Positions 45,612 to 54,815 of a stretch of 64,000 bases of DNA are shown here, one piece after another. The stretch's first letter is position 1; each line of letters begins with the position of its first letter. The position numbers and the translations under genes are program-made. The notes below the pieces were generated by a model, which was given only the letters and a program-made list of their open reading frames with translations, was not told where the DNA came from and did no database searches. This DNA comes from Paracoccaceae bacterium (GTDB taxonomy: Bacteria > Pseudomonadota > Alphaproteobacteria > Rhodobacterales > Rhodobacteraceae): contig SDAL01000001.1 in the NCBI GenBank assembly GCA_004153385.1, positions 2,003,492-2,067,491 of the forward strand, given 5' to 3'.

Positions 45612-47740
45612 CAACGCAGCTCATACCGAACGCGAAAAGGGTACGTACGTCGAACACCTTGCCTCTGCTTTCTTTCTGAACAACCCCGTCCAAGCCGGAG
45701 GATACAAAGCGGTTTGGTCGTGGTCCGAATGGGCGCAGGACAGCGATTGAGGCGGCAAGGATGCCGGGATCGACCTTGTCGCCAAATGGCGCAACGAGAA
45801 TGGCTTCGCTGCGATGCAGGCCGCGAACTGGTGCTGGCCGATGACGCCAAGATCATCGGCTGTTACAAGGCGCTGACCAAGATCGACCTCACCCCAGATC
45901 TCCATCCGATGCAGCGCGCGCTTGCATGCGCCACAGACATCTGAAGTTTCAAGCTGATCTGCGATGAATTCAGCGCGGTGGTTGATGAAGACTTTGACCA
46001 AGACAGCTTGATCGACGATGAACCTGCCTCAGACCCGAGGCTGAACACGTCGACAGTTCCTTCAACGCCAAAACGCGCAGTGCCCTGCTGGATGGGCTAA
46101 GGCCGACGCCGGTGAAAACACCTGCGATATGCTGACGAACGCGGGCGGCCTTTCTGAGGGTGTCGATGTGCCCGCCTTCGATGCGACCATGATATTACAC
46201 CCGCGCAAACGCCAGATCGACGTGGTGCGATCGGTTGGCCGCGTCATGCGCAAGACCGATACCAAGAAGAGGCGCTATGTCATCTTTGCGGTCGGTGTCC
46301 CCGCCTAGATGCCCCCGAACAGCGCTTGGCCGACACTGAGCATTAGCGCCTTGTCTGGAAGGTCCCGAATGCCCTGCGCGCCCATGATCAACGCTTTGAC
46401 GGCACCATCACCAAGATATCTCTGCGACAAGATATCAACGATACCGTCGAACGCACCGGCATCAACGCCGGGTTCGAAGACCTTCAATCCGTGAGCGCCG
46501 TTGTCGACACGCGGCCCGCCCAGACCAAGGCCGCCGGTGCAGGCATCGGCTTGGGCTGCGGTGGCAACGGCGATGATGTCATCAAGGGGCCGGAACCGAC
46601 CCAGACCGAGATGACCTTCTCCATCGACGAATTCTTCCGCGCCATCATCGCCAAGCTCGTCAGGACAGGCTGTACCCGCGACTATTAGAAGGATTGGTTG
46701 GCCTCCACCGCCGGGATTGCCCAAAGCCACATCATCCGCCTGACCGCGCTGTTGAAAGACCCCGACAGCGACCCGCGCCGCGCCTTTGGCGGAGTTCTGT
46801 CCGAACTGCGCGACGATCCGAACACCACGATCCCGGGAGCCGATGCCATCGAGATGCTGGCCCAGCACATCATAACGCAGCCCGTGTTCGAGACCCTGTT
46901 CGAAGGTCATGAATTCACCGCTGGAAACCCCATCTCGCGCGCCGTGCAGCGCGTGCGGGATGTGTGAAACGAGGCCAACCTCGACAAGGAACCAAGCCCC
47001 TCGAAAGTTCCACGCCAGCGTCAGGATGCGCGCGCAGGGCATCTGCCTGACCCACACCTTCCAGATGTATGAGGGCGACGACAAACTTGCGCTCTACATG
47101 CCCGACACATCCGCGCGCCGGAAACGGAAGAAGAAGGTGGATATCCGGGTGATCGTGGGCACTCCGCCCTATTCCCCGATGCAGAACAGCGCCAACATGC
47201 GCGATCCGAGCCTGGACGAGAAGATCCGTAGCACCTGCGCCACGAGATCAAACCACACGCCTGTCATAAATCTCTACGACAGCTATATCCGAGCCATCCG
47301 ATGGTCGTCGGACCCGAGCGGGTATGCGGGTATCTTGGCTACGTCAGCAATGCGGGATGGGTCGAGGGAAAGGCGGCGGATAGGTTGCGCGTCTGGCTCA
47401 TGGAAAAGTTCACCGACCTTTACGATTTCCATCTTTGCGGCAACCGGTGCACCAGCCAAGAGCGCGCGCGCAAGGAAGGCGTCAAGATATTCGGTTCGGG
47501 CCGCCGCGCCCCATCGCCATCAGCGTGTTCGTCAATCCCCCCAACGCGGCAGAACATGGCCGTATCGTTTTTTCACGACAGCGGCGACCACTTGGACCAA
47601 AACAGAAGCTGTCGATCATCCGCGACGCCGGGGCAAAGAACGCCATCAGCCACGTGAATGGCTGGGAACAGATCACGCCAGACGATCAAAATGACGGACT
47701 GAACCAGCAGGACGCAGGCGGCGCGCGATGCGTCTCTCTC
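45612..47740 (+). pseudogene. Eroded type ISP restriction-methylation helicase
   Basis: Fragments in several frames line up in the order of a COG4889 / type ISP restriction enzyme: N-terminal nuclease-like part (EREKGTYVEHLASAFF, YKAVWSWSEWAQD, GIDLVAKW; 45630-45800), coupler part (AKIIGCYKALTKID, 45850), helicase motifs V-VI (LSEGVDVPAFDATMILHPRK, QIDVVRSVGRVMRK; 46150-46260), helical part (IRLTALLKDPDSDPRRAFGG; 46730-46790), the methyltransferase motif TPPY instead of NPPY (47164) and target-recognition remnants (YVSNAGWVEGKAADRLR, 47340; GWEQITPDDQND, 47660). Stops, frameshifts and large deletions (intact proteins are about 1500 residues) make it nonfunctional. It is divergent from the GmrSD-type gene, so a former defence cluster is likely. 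Confidence 0.75.
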
Positions 47741-47921
47741 TACCTCTACACCCAGTTCGAGCGCCCTGCCCGCGCCCACCGCGCCCCCTATCGCGATCTG
47801 TTCGAGAAGCTGGCTGCACATCTTGTCGCGCAGCGTGAACTGGAGGAGGCTCCCCCCTTGCTGCGCGCAGTCTGGGTTGTTTTGTTGACGGAGTGTTGAG
47901 CTGGGATTTGAACATCCCAAA

Positions 47922-47955
47922 AGCCCCGCGTTTTGCGGGGGCTAATGGATTTTTT
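47922..47955 (+). terminator. Terminator-like hairpin after the restriction relic
   Basis: AGCCCCGC pairs with GCGGGGGCT (one bulged G) around a T-rich loop, with a T5 run eight bases after the stem. A neighbouring TGGGAT/ATCCCA hairpin lies at about 47902-47919. Confidence 0.5.
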
Positions 47956-48273
47956 ATCAATTTGATTGCGGGGAGCCCGCATTGGCCCCTGTTTCAGTCC
48001 AACAGGAGAGAAGAATGCCAGACCTCACTTGCTCTAAGTCCAGCGAGATATGGTGTCAGCCCGAAGCGGACACCCTATCAACAGACTTGGCGCGTAGACC
48101 GCGCATGGCGTTGGGCGGGTTGCTGACTTTCGCTACGTCTGGGACGAACGGCCGCTAAGCGCAGAAACTGCTTTGGATATTTGCCAGCATGTCACACCGC
48201 CGCAAGTCCGGTCCGAATTCGAATTCGACTTCGCGATTGCCTACCGATGTTCGGCGCACATAGGCATCCCCCT
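47956..48273. other. Intergenic region without a recognisable gene
   Basis: I see no supported gene here. A short segment, CACCGCCGCAAGTCCGGT at 48195-48212, is found again at 53264-53281, suggesting fragments of a dispersed repeat. The region is the 3' flank of both the restriction relic and the leftward AraC gene. Confidence 0.45.
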
Positions 48274-49191
48274 TCAATTCTGCAGCCTGTCCTTGTTCGC
48301 GAAAACCCCAGGCGACAGGCCCTCATGGCGCACGAAAGCAAGTCCGAATGCGCTTGCCGACCCGTATCCGACCTTGAGGGCGATCTCGGTATTGGTCAGG
48401 CCGCCCTGCCGCAGCAAGGTCTTGGCGATGGCCATGCGCCAGTCGGTCGCGTATTCCATTGGCGCGCGGCCAACCTGCTTGCGGAACCGCTCGAAAAAGC
48501 CGGAGCGTGACATGCCGGCCTCTTTGGCCATCTTTGAAACCGAAAGGGTGCCGCCCGCCTCGGCGTGGATCCGATGCAACGCACCCGCCAGTTGCGGATC
48601 TGACAGGCCGCGCAGCAGTCCCGGCGGCAGGGTCGATGCCGGACCCGAACGCAGGGCCTCGATCAACAGCACCTCCAGCAACCGCTCAAGAACCATCCCA
48701 CGCCCCGGCCGGTCGGCGCGGGTTTCCTCGTGTATCACCGGCACCAGGGCTGTAAGGCGGCTTTGCCCCGAAACATGGATCATCTCGGGCAGCAGCGATA
48801 CGAGCAGGTCACTGGCTGGCGTCCCGAAGCGGCAATGCCCGACGAGGGCGCGAACATCGACCGGGGCCTCTGGAAGGCCAAGCCGGAAACGTCCGGGGCC
48901 GGTTTCCAGCGGTAGGTCCGGCATATGCGATGGCGGAGGGACCTCACTCGACATGGTAAAGCTCTGCAGGTGGGGGATCAGCACGAAATCTCCCGCTGAC
49001 AGCGTGATCGGATCGCGCCCGGTGACCTGCAGCCGGCACCGCCCTTCGACCATTGCGCAATAGAAGGGACTGGCCATATCGCGGCGCTCCACCAACCAGG
49101 GGCCACCCGCCTCGACCATCTTGGAGATCGAGACCGCCGGCTTGAGCAGGGTCACGACGCTGGAAAGGGGATCTGCAGGGTGGTCGAACAT
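48274..49191 (-). CDS. AraC-family transcriptional regulator with cupin-type sensor
   Basis: A 305-residue regulator: an N-terminal cupin sensor (about residues 10-185; motifs FYCAMVEGRCRLQV and LSAGDFVLIP) and a C-terminal pair of AraC helix-turn-helix motifs (about 200-300; LSVSKMAKEAGMSRSGFFERF and TEIALKVGYGSASAFGLAF). The start at 49191 was chosen because upstream ATGs would put the gene across the divergent SDR start. It faces the SDR/hydrolase pair over 97 bases and probably activates it. Confidence 0.85.
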   Translation of the reverse strand: MFDHPADPLSSVVTLLKPAVSISKMVEAGGPWLVERRDMASPFYCAMVEGRCRLQVTGRDPITLSAGDFVLIPHLQSFTMSSEVPPPSHMPDLPLETGPGRFRLGLPEAPVDVRALVGHCRFGTPASDLLVSLLPEMIHVSGQSRLTALVPVIHEETRADRPGRGMVLERLLEVLLIEALRSGPASTLPPGLLRGLSDPQLAGALHRIHAEAGGTLSVSKMAKEAGMSRSGFFERFRKQVGRAPMEYATDWRMAIAKTLLRQGGLTNTEIALKVGYGSASAFGLAFVRHEGLSPGVFANKDRLQN

Positions 49192-49288
49192 GGATCTGGA
49201 CGCTTGATATATTATTTCGGATTTCTGAATATAGGATGATCGAAGGCGGTCGTCTATCTCCTTGCCATAGCAGACAAGGAGATCTGAC

Positions 49289-50047
49289 ATGCCCCGCATC
49301 CTCATCACCGGTTGTTCCTCCGGTTTCGGCCAAGCCATCGCCGCGCAGTTCCTCGATCAGGGGTGGGAGGTCATCGCGACAATGCGCAAGCCTTCTTTCG
49401 AAGGGTTGCCCGCGTCCGACCGTTTGCAGGTGCTGCCGCTGGACGTGACCAACCCCGAAAGCATCGCTGCTGCGATTGCAGGAACGGGGCAGATCGACGC
49501 GCTGGTGAACAACGCCGGTGTCGGCATGCTCAATGTGCTGGAAGGCGCTGACATGGCGCGGGCGCGCGAGCTGTTCGAGACCAACGTGCTGGGGGCCATG
49601 GCGATGACCCGCGCGGTGATGCCGGCCATGCGATCGCGGCGCAGTGGTGTCATCGTCAACATCAGTTCCAGCGTAACGCTGCGTCCTCTGCCCGCCCTGT
49701 CGATCTACAGCGCCAGCAAGGCCGCGCTGAATGCCTTCACCGAAAGCTTCGCGCTGGAGGCGGCTGAATTCAACGTCCGCGCCCGGCTTGTTCTGCCGGG
49801 CAGCGCGCCGTCGACATCTTTCGGACGCAATGCCGTGGCGCGGATGGGTATGGATGTGCCACAGGCCTACGGCCCGTTCGTGCAGGCCTATTTCCAGCGC
49901 CTCCAGTCCGCGACAGAAAAGACCCAGGCACGAGATGTCGCCCTAGCTGTCTGGCGTGCCGTCACGGACGAGACCGCGCCCGTGATGCTGCCCGCAGGCG
50001 CGGACGCAGAAACCTGGTTCCGCGACGCAGGTCTTGTCAACGCCTGA
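49289..50047 (+). CDS. Short-chain dehydrogenase/reductase
   Basis: A 252-residue classical SDR: cofactor motif TGCSSGFG (residues 7-14), NNAG (about 73-76), catalytic serine in VNISSSVTL, and YSASK (about 151-155). Its long C-terminal tail is typical of the 17-beta-hydroxysteroid-like group. AAGGAGA sits before the ATG. Next gene: an alpha/beta hydrolase 40 bases on; both are divergent from an AraC regulator. The substrate is unknown. Confidence 0.85.
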   Translation: MPRILITGCSSGFGQAIAAQFLDQGWEVIATMRKPSFEGLPASDRLQVLPLDVTNPESIAAAIAGTGQIDALVNNAGVGMLNVLEGADMARARELFETNVLGAMAMTRAVMPAMRSRRSGVIVNISSSVTLRPLPALSIYSASKAALNAFTESFALEAAEFNVRARLVLPGSAPSTSFGRNAVARMGMDVPQAYGPFVQAYFQRLQSATEKTQARDVALAVWRAVTDETAPVMLPAGADAETWFRDAGLVNA

Positions 50048-50087
50048 CCCGCACGCTTGCGCAATTCCATCCAAAAGGAAACACCCC

Positions 50088-51026
50088 ATGAACAGACTGA
50101 TCAGCCTGTCGCGCGCCCTGCCGACACCAGAGCCTGACCTTACCGTCGCCTACACCCCCATCCGGCTGCCCATGCCGCAGCGCCAGCCGCTGGAGCTGCG
50201 CCTGACCGCACCGGCGGCGGGGACCAACCTGCCCATCGTGATCCTGTCGCATGGTTTCGGTCCCTCGAACTACATCCCCTCAAAGGACGGCTACGCCCCG
50301 CTTGTACAATTCTGGGCCGAGCGTGGGGTGGCCGTCCTCCAGCCGACGCATGCCAGCTCCAGGGTCGGCGGTCTGGCCCCCGATCTGCCGAACGGCCCCT
50401 TCTTCTGGCGCGAGCGTGTCGCGGAAATGCGCGCCGTCCTCGACCAGCTTGCCGAGGTCGAGCGGCAGGCTCCGGCCGTGGCAGGGCGACTGGATCACGA
50501 CCGTATTGCTGTGGCCGGACATTCCTTCGGCGGTTTCACCTGCAGCCTGCTGCTTGGCGCGCGCTTGCACGACGAGGATTTTTCCGACCCGCGCATCCGT
50601 GCCGGTCTCCTGTTGGCCTCTCCGGGCCGTGGCGGCGCAGATCTGACCCCCGAAAACGCCGCGCGCTTTCCCTTCTTCGACGTGGACTTCAGCGGAATTT
50701 CCACCCCGATGCTTGTGGTCTGCGGTTCCGACGACGATCCCCGTTTTACACCCCGTGGACCCGAGTGGCATGCAGATCCCTTCCATGACGCACCCGGGGC
50801 CGATGCCCTGCTGACGATCAACGGCGTCGGCCATGGCTTGGGCGGCATCGCCGGTTGGGACGCACGCGAAACCGAAACAGAACACCCCGACGCGCTGGAG
50901 GCCACGCGGCGGCTGAGTTTGGCATGGCTGAGAACCGCGTTGTCCATCAAGCCCGACGCCTGGACACAAAGCCGCTCCGTACTGGAACAAAGTGCGGGTT
51001 CCATTGCGGAAATCACCTCAAAATAG
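50088..51026 (+). CDS. Alpha/beta-hydrolase (platelet-activating-factor acetylhydrolase-like)
   Basis: A 312-residue hydrolase without an obvious signal peptide. The oxyanion region is ILSHGFGPSNYIP (about 62-74), the nucleophile serine lies in AGHSFGG (about 140-146), and a late histidine in NGVGHGLGG (about 259-267) completes the triad. The start at 50088 has AAAAGGAA. It is probably cotranscribed with the SDR. The family includes dienelactone hydrolase- and PAF-AH-like esterases; the true substrate cannot be told. Confidence 0.8.
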   Translation: MNRLISLSRALPTPEPDLTVAYTPIRLPMPQRQPLELRLTAPAAGTNLPIVILSHGFGPSNYIPSKDGYAPLVQFWAERGVAVLQPTHASSRVGGLAPDLPNGPFFWRERVAEMRAVLDQLAEVERQAPAVAGRLDHDRIAVAGHSFGGFTCSLLLGARLHDEDFSDPRIRAGLLLASPGRGGADLTPENAARFPFFDVDFSGISTPMLVVCGSDDDPRFTPRGPEWHADPFHDAPGADALLTINGVGHGLGGIAGWDARETETEHPDALEATRRLSLAWLRTALSIKPDAWTQSRSVLEQSAGSIAEITSK

Positions 51027-51207
51027 GAATGAAATTCGGCGGCGGCAGGCTCGCCCGGCTGCCAGTCGGCGGCGCTCGGATACTGTCGCTGCGACGAGCA
51101 GCCGCTTTCGAGCCACGCTTCGGAACCTGAAACCGCGTTCAAGCCTCTCATAAGGATGAGGTGTAATCGCCGGCAATCCGCCCGTCGTGACCTTCGCACG
51201 TAGCGCA

Positions 51208-51468
51208 TCATGACGCGTGCCGCCGACACTGAACGGGCGGATTATGTTGAAAAACGCGGCCTGAGAACGCATTTTGGGCTGTCCTCAGGTTCGGGGGGGG
51301 GCGCCGTTTGGCTCGGGCAATCGCCCGTCGCTCCGACTTGCCGGTCACCGGGATGAAGGGGATGCCGCTGCGCGGCTCAACCAGCCATCTGAAGTTCTCG
51401 GCATAGGCAGTGTCAGCCGCACGCCAATCCGGTCTGATCCCGAACCGTTTCTCGGTTCTGTCAAGCAT
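51208..51468 (-). pseudogene. IS1182-like transposase fragment (N-terminal/central part)
   Basis: A frame of 86 codons contains MLDRTEKRFGIRPDWRAADT, then AYAENFRWLVEPRSGI and FIPVTGKSERR, which matches the catalytic-domain segment (..DRLAADTAYGSAE..W..) of IS1182-family transposases from memory of the family. The rest of the protein is missing and the sequence around it (51027-51720) shows no other gene. It is an insertion-sequence relic. Confidence 0.65.
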
Positions 51469-51720
51469 CGTGTGCGACGTCAGGGCTTCAGTCTCCGGCT
51501 GCGATTGACCGGACCTTGTTGGCGTCAGTAAAGATCAGACTGGCCTCCACGGCAAAGCCCTCGCCGGTTCAACAGCACGGGCGGGGGGGACCTTAGCTGC
51601 ATCTGTGAAGGGTTCTGTGCCAGAATTTCAAAGCTGCCATTCAAGCCCATGCTGCGCGCCATAGGCAGCAATGCACAGATTGCGTCCTTTGCAAAGTCCA
51701 GCCCATATGGCCTCACTGGA

Positions 51721-51753
51721 TGGCAATCTCGGCCCGAAGCTGCCGGTCGGGAT
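51721..51753. repeat. Copy 1 of a 33-base dispersed repeat
   Basis: Positions 51721-51753 and 53342-53374 are the same apart from one base; both carry the core GGCCCGAAGCTGCCGGTCGG. They flank the DUF1348/TetR pair in direct orientation. The core contains imperfect GGC/GCC symmetry. Their role is unknown; they could be fragments of an insertion element. Confidence 0.75.
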
Positions 51754-51874
51754 CATGCCCACGCGGCGGTGTGGCCCTCCCGAAGTGGTCGAAAAGGGCG
51801 CGCGCGCATGCTGCAAAACTACCTTCCCGAAGCTTTCCTAGGAGTGCCGCAATCTGTGCGGGCAGGACTACCTG

Positions 51875-51932
51875 TTGACACTTTACGAAACAGGCTTTAC
51901 CGATCAGTACAAGATTGTACTGATCGGTAAAT
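51875..51932 (+). promoter_or_regulatory. Promoter with a perfect 17+17 palindromic operator
   Basis: A -35 TTGACA at 51875-51880 is followed after 17 bases by TACCGA, which lies inside a perfect inverted repeat: TTTACCGATCAGTACAA, two bases (GA), then its exact complement (51897-51932). It is 82 bases upstream of the DUF1348 gene. The position over the -10 and the size fit a TetR-family operator, and a TetR gene is second in this unit. Confidence 0.8.
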
Positions 51933-52014
51933 GTATGTTTGATCTGGTTCGGTATCGGCATGCTCGTCGAAGCTTCCGCTGCGCCAGCACGCGCGCATCA
52001 AAAAAGGAAATGGA

Positions 52015-52479
52015 ATGCCCCGTCCACCGCTGCCCCCCTTCACCTACGAAACTGCTGTCGAGAAGGTTCGCTTGGCCGAAGATGGCTGGAACACGCGCGA
52101 TGCTGCGAAGGTTGCACGCGCATACACGCCCCATACGCGCTGGCGTAATCGGGTCGAATTTGCGACCAGCCGGGAAGAGGCTCAGGCCTTCTTGCAGCGC
52201 AAATGGAACAAGGAACACCAATACCGGCTCATCAAAGAATTGTGGGCCTTCTTGGGCAATCGGATTGCCGTACGCTATGCGTACGAGTATCACGATGACA
52301 ATGGAGTATGGTTTCGCGCTTACGGAAATGAAAACTGGCTTTTCGCCGAAGATGGTCTGATGTCAAACCGCTATGCCAGCATCAACGAGAAACCGATTGC
52401 CGAGGAGGAGCGCTTGTTTCATTGGCCTCTTGGGCGGCGTCCGGACGCGCATGCGTCGCTGAGCGATCTGGGTCTTTGA
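52015..52479 (+). CDS. NTF2-like protein of the DUF1348 family
   Basis: A 154-residue SnoaL/NTF2-fold protein with the DUF1348 pattern: [21 protein letters not shown] near the start, [17 protein letters not shown], and the [10 protein letters not shown] strand. The fold is a cone that binds small molecules; no enzyme activity is established for this family. It lies 5 bases before a TetR gene and under a palindromic operator, so its level is probably set by a ligand of that repressor. Confidence 0.85.
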   Translation: MPRPPLPPFTYETAVEKVRLAEDGWNTRDAAKVARAYTPHTRWRNRVEFATSREEAQAFLQRKWNKEHQYRLIKELWAFLGNRIAVRYAYEYHDDNGVWFRAYGNENWLFAEDGLMSNRYASINEKPIAEEERLFHWPLGRRPDAHASLSDLGL

Positions 52480-52484
52480 GAACC

Positions 52485-53051
52485 ATGCGTGTTCTCACCA
52501 ATCGCGCCAGCGCAGTGCCCGCACTGGCGGAGGCTTTTCGCGAGCATGGCTTCGAGGGCGCCAGCTTGGCGGTGCTGTCGAAGGCGACCGGTCTTGGCAA
52601 AGGCAGCCTCTACAACTTCTTTCCCGGGGGGAAGGAAGAGATGATGGAGGCAGTCCTTGCCGACATAGACCACTGGTTCTGCGAAAAGATCTTTTTGCCA
52701 TTGGAGCGCGCAAATGATCCGGCTACGGCAATCTCGTCCATGTTCGAATACGTCACAGCCTATTTTCGTTCGGGCAGACGAGTATGCCTGCTTGGCTGTT
52801 TGACTCTGAACACCGCGGGTGTGGAGTTCGCCGTTATCGTGAAGGAATACTTCGCACGGTGGATTTCGGCGCTGTCCCATTGTCTTGAGGTCGGGAAGGT
52901 TTCCCGTGATTTTACAAGGCAACTCGCGGAAGAAACGGTGTCCGGCATACAGGGTGCGATCGTCTTGGCTCGTGCCTTGGATGATGACGCGACCTTCAAC
53001 CGGGTTCTTCGCAGGCAGCATTCGGCCCTGATCGACGCGATCACGGCCTAG
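52485..53051 (+). CDS. TetR/AcrR-family transcriptional regulator
   Basis: A 188-residue TetR protein: N-terminal helix-turn-helix at about residues 8-55 (AFREHGFEGASLAVLSKATGLGKGSLYNFF) and a C-terminal ligand-binding domain with a C-x-x-x-C pair (RRVCLLGCLTL, about 105-115). The chosen start at 52485 is 5 bases past the DUF1348 stop; the longer frame overlaps that gene. It is the best candidate to bind the palindrome at 51897-51932 and so repress its own operon. Confidence 0.87.
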   Translation: MRVLTNRASAVPALAEAFREHGFEGASLAVLSKATGLGKGSLYNFFPGGKEEMMEAVLADIDHWFCEKIFLPLERANDPATAISSMFEYVTAYFRSGRRVCLLGCLTLNTAGVEFAVIVKEYFARWISALSHCLEVGKVSRDFTRQLAEETVSGIQGAIVLARALDDDATFNRVLRRQHSALIDAITA

Positions 53052-53680
53052 GGGGCTGCCGCTAGCCACCGCATAAGTGACATTTTTTCCGAGTTCGCTG
53101 CGGCTGTCGCGCCGTGGTGCCATAAGTCGGCATTCCGCCGATCTGCATGAGTAGACTTCGCGTCAGAGCGGCGAGTGACGGGTCTGCTTTGGGCTGACAA
53201 CGGTCACCCCGAAGCGGCGCCGAAGTCGGATGGGTGACAGCCCAAAACGAAGATCGGTTGCTGCACCGCCGCAAGTCCGGTTTGGGCTCGGACGACCGCC
53301 TGCCCTTGGTGCAGCATTGCGCAGGTCCGGAAGGGCTGTGCTGGCAATCCCGGCCCGAAGCTGCCGGTCGGGATGCCGCCTCGGCAGCAACGCGGACTTC
53401 AGCTGTAGGTCTTTATGCGTTGCCCCCTGAAAATTGAACCGTTCACAGCTTGCGTTTTCAGCTCGTCTTTCTTGGCTGGAAGGGGACCTGAAACGCGTGA
53501 AAGCATCAACGTTCACTGCGGCGCAAAAGCGGTTTATCCCGAAAGATGGCACGCAGCGCATTCCCCAGCAAACTGTCCGTCAATTCGCAGGCAAAGTCGG
53601 GGTTCAGCCCAGCCGAATGCTGGTGATCGGCTAGGCCGTGGGGCTGCGGTCGGAGGGGCGTCTGTGCCAAGAAGTTCACC
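53052..53680. other. Intergenic region with repeat fragments and a possible transposon relic
   Basis: This 629-base stretch carries the second copy of the 33-base repeat (53342-53374) and a second copy of an 18-base segment (53264-53281). A rightward frame at 53434-53634 (LSWLEGDLKRVKAS, then QQTVRQFAGKVGVQPSRM) has a vague resemblance to the N-terminal DUF4158 region of Tn3 transposases but stops after 66 codons. Nothing here looks like an intact gene. Confidence 0.4.
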
Positions 53681-54679
53681 TCACTCTCGCCCATCGCCCG
53701 TTTTGTAGGCGCGGTTCATGGCGTTCTTCACGCCATCTAGGTGTTCGCCATGCCGGAGCCTGCTTTCCAGACGTTGGGCAGACCGCTCGGACGCCTTTGC
53801 TTCCGAGGAGAGCCACTCCCGGAACTTGCGAATTTTTGCACCATTGGCGCGCTCGGGAGGATAGACGATCCAGTAGCCGCGTCCATCTTGAGCGAAGACA
53901 GATGAGAGGCGAACAAGGCGACCTTCGGCGATTTCGCGGTGAAAAACCGCCGGGGTCAGGAGCGCGACCCCCTGCCCCCTGATCGCGGCGGTCGCCTCGA
54001 GATTCTGCGCATCAAGCGTGATATCCGGCCCGTTGGGGACCTCCCGGTCTGGATGTCCGGCCGCGATAAGCCATAGCCGCCACCACGGGTCACGGCTTGC
54101 GATGAGCGGCGCTGAAAGAAGTGTGTCGATATCCACGATCGGGCCGTATTTGTGCAGGAATTCCGGACTGCACATGGGGGTGAAGGCCATCGGGAAAATC
54201 AGCTCTGCGCTGAGCCCCGGCCACTGGCCGACCCCAGCCCAAATCCCGACATCACATCCCGACCGATCCAGATTCTGATCCGTATCGGCGAGGATTCGAA
54301 CCGGAGGATTATTGGCCATCGCCTGAAACTTCGAAAGACGCTCTGTTAGCCATGCAGCCGCGAAACTGGGCAGCACGGAAAGCCGCAGGCTGTGTTCATG
54401 TTCCATGCGGATCTCGCGAACGGATTGGCGTATCCCTTCGAACCCGGTGGCAACGCTCCCCGCGAGCTTTCTGCCGGCAGGTGTCAGATCACAGGCCTTA
54501 CGACCCCTGATCACGAGCGTCACCCCCAACTGCGCCTCCAAGGCCTTCACCTGTTGGCTCACCGCGGCTTGGCTGATCCCGATCTCCTCTCCGGCGAGAG
54601 TGAAATTCAGGTGGCGTGCAAGCACTTCGAACGTCCGCAGATAATGGAGTTGCGGGAGTCTCTCCTGCGGATGCTGCAT
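53681..54679 (-). CDS. LysR-family regulator (GcvA-like), divergent from the ATP-grasp operon
   Basis: A 332-residue LTTR with the N-terminal helix-turn-helix at about 12-70 (LNFTLAGEEIGISQAAVSQQVKALEAQLG) and a GcvA-type effector domain (about 95-300; TPMCSPEFL, DPWWRLWL, GQGVALL). The last 35 residues or so, after FREWLSSEAKAS, are longer than usual and may have been added when the 3' end was joined to other DNA. It faces the ATP-grasp gene across 136 bases that hold a palindromic T-N11-A box, so it almost surely controls that operon and itself. Confidence 0.87.
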   Translation of the reverse strand: MQHPQERLPQLHYLRTFEVLARHLNFTLAGEEIGISQAAVSQQVKALEAQLGVTLVIRGRKACDLTPAGRKLAGSVATGFEGIRQSVREIRMEHEHSLRLSVLPSFAAAWLTERLSKFQAMANNPPVRILADTDQNLDRSGCDVGIWAGVGQWPGLSAELIFPMAFTPMCSPEFLHKYGPIVDIDTLLSAPLIASRDPWWRLWLIAAGHPDREVPNGPDITLDAQNLEATAAIRGQGVALLTPAVFHREIAEGRLVRLSSVFAQDGRGYWIVYPPERANGAKIRKFREWLSSEAKASERSAQRLESRLRHGEHLDGVKNAMNRAYKTGDGRE

Positions 54680-54719
54680 ACTCTAAACTCGCTTTGAAAC
54701 GCCGCTTCCAGATTACTTT

Positions 54720-54740
54720 TGCATAAGTCAGACTTATGCA
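54720..54740. promoter_or_regulatory. LysR-type operator (palindromic T-N11-A box)
   Basis: TGCATAAGT and ACTTATGCA form a perfect inverted repeat with a three-base centre; inside it TAAGTCAGACTTA is an exact T-N11-A LysR motif. It lies 41 bases from the LysR start and about 75 bases before the ATP-grasp gene. A further perfect palindrome, TTGCAATTGCAA (54791-54802), sits just before the ATP-grasp ribosome binding site. Confidence 0.75.
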
Positions 54741-54815
54741 GACCCGCAAGTAATTTTTTGGTCTTCTCGCTCCGCTTTGCGCAGTCTCCATTGCAATTGC
54801 AAACGGAGATTGATG

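Noticed and set aside
47895-47920. A tRNA-like T-arm on the minus strand (GTTCAAATCCC) that could have been an island attachment site
   Set aside because: The five-base T stem does not pair and no acceptor, D or anticodon arms could be found.
53434-53634. A short rightward frame as a real gene
   Set aside because: It has only 66 codons, lies among repeat fragments, has no clear ribosome binding site, and at best resembles a transposase N-terminus faintly.
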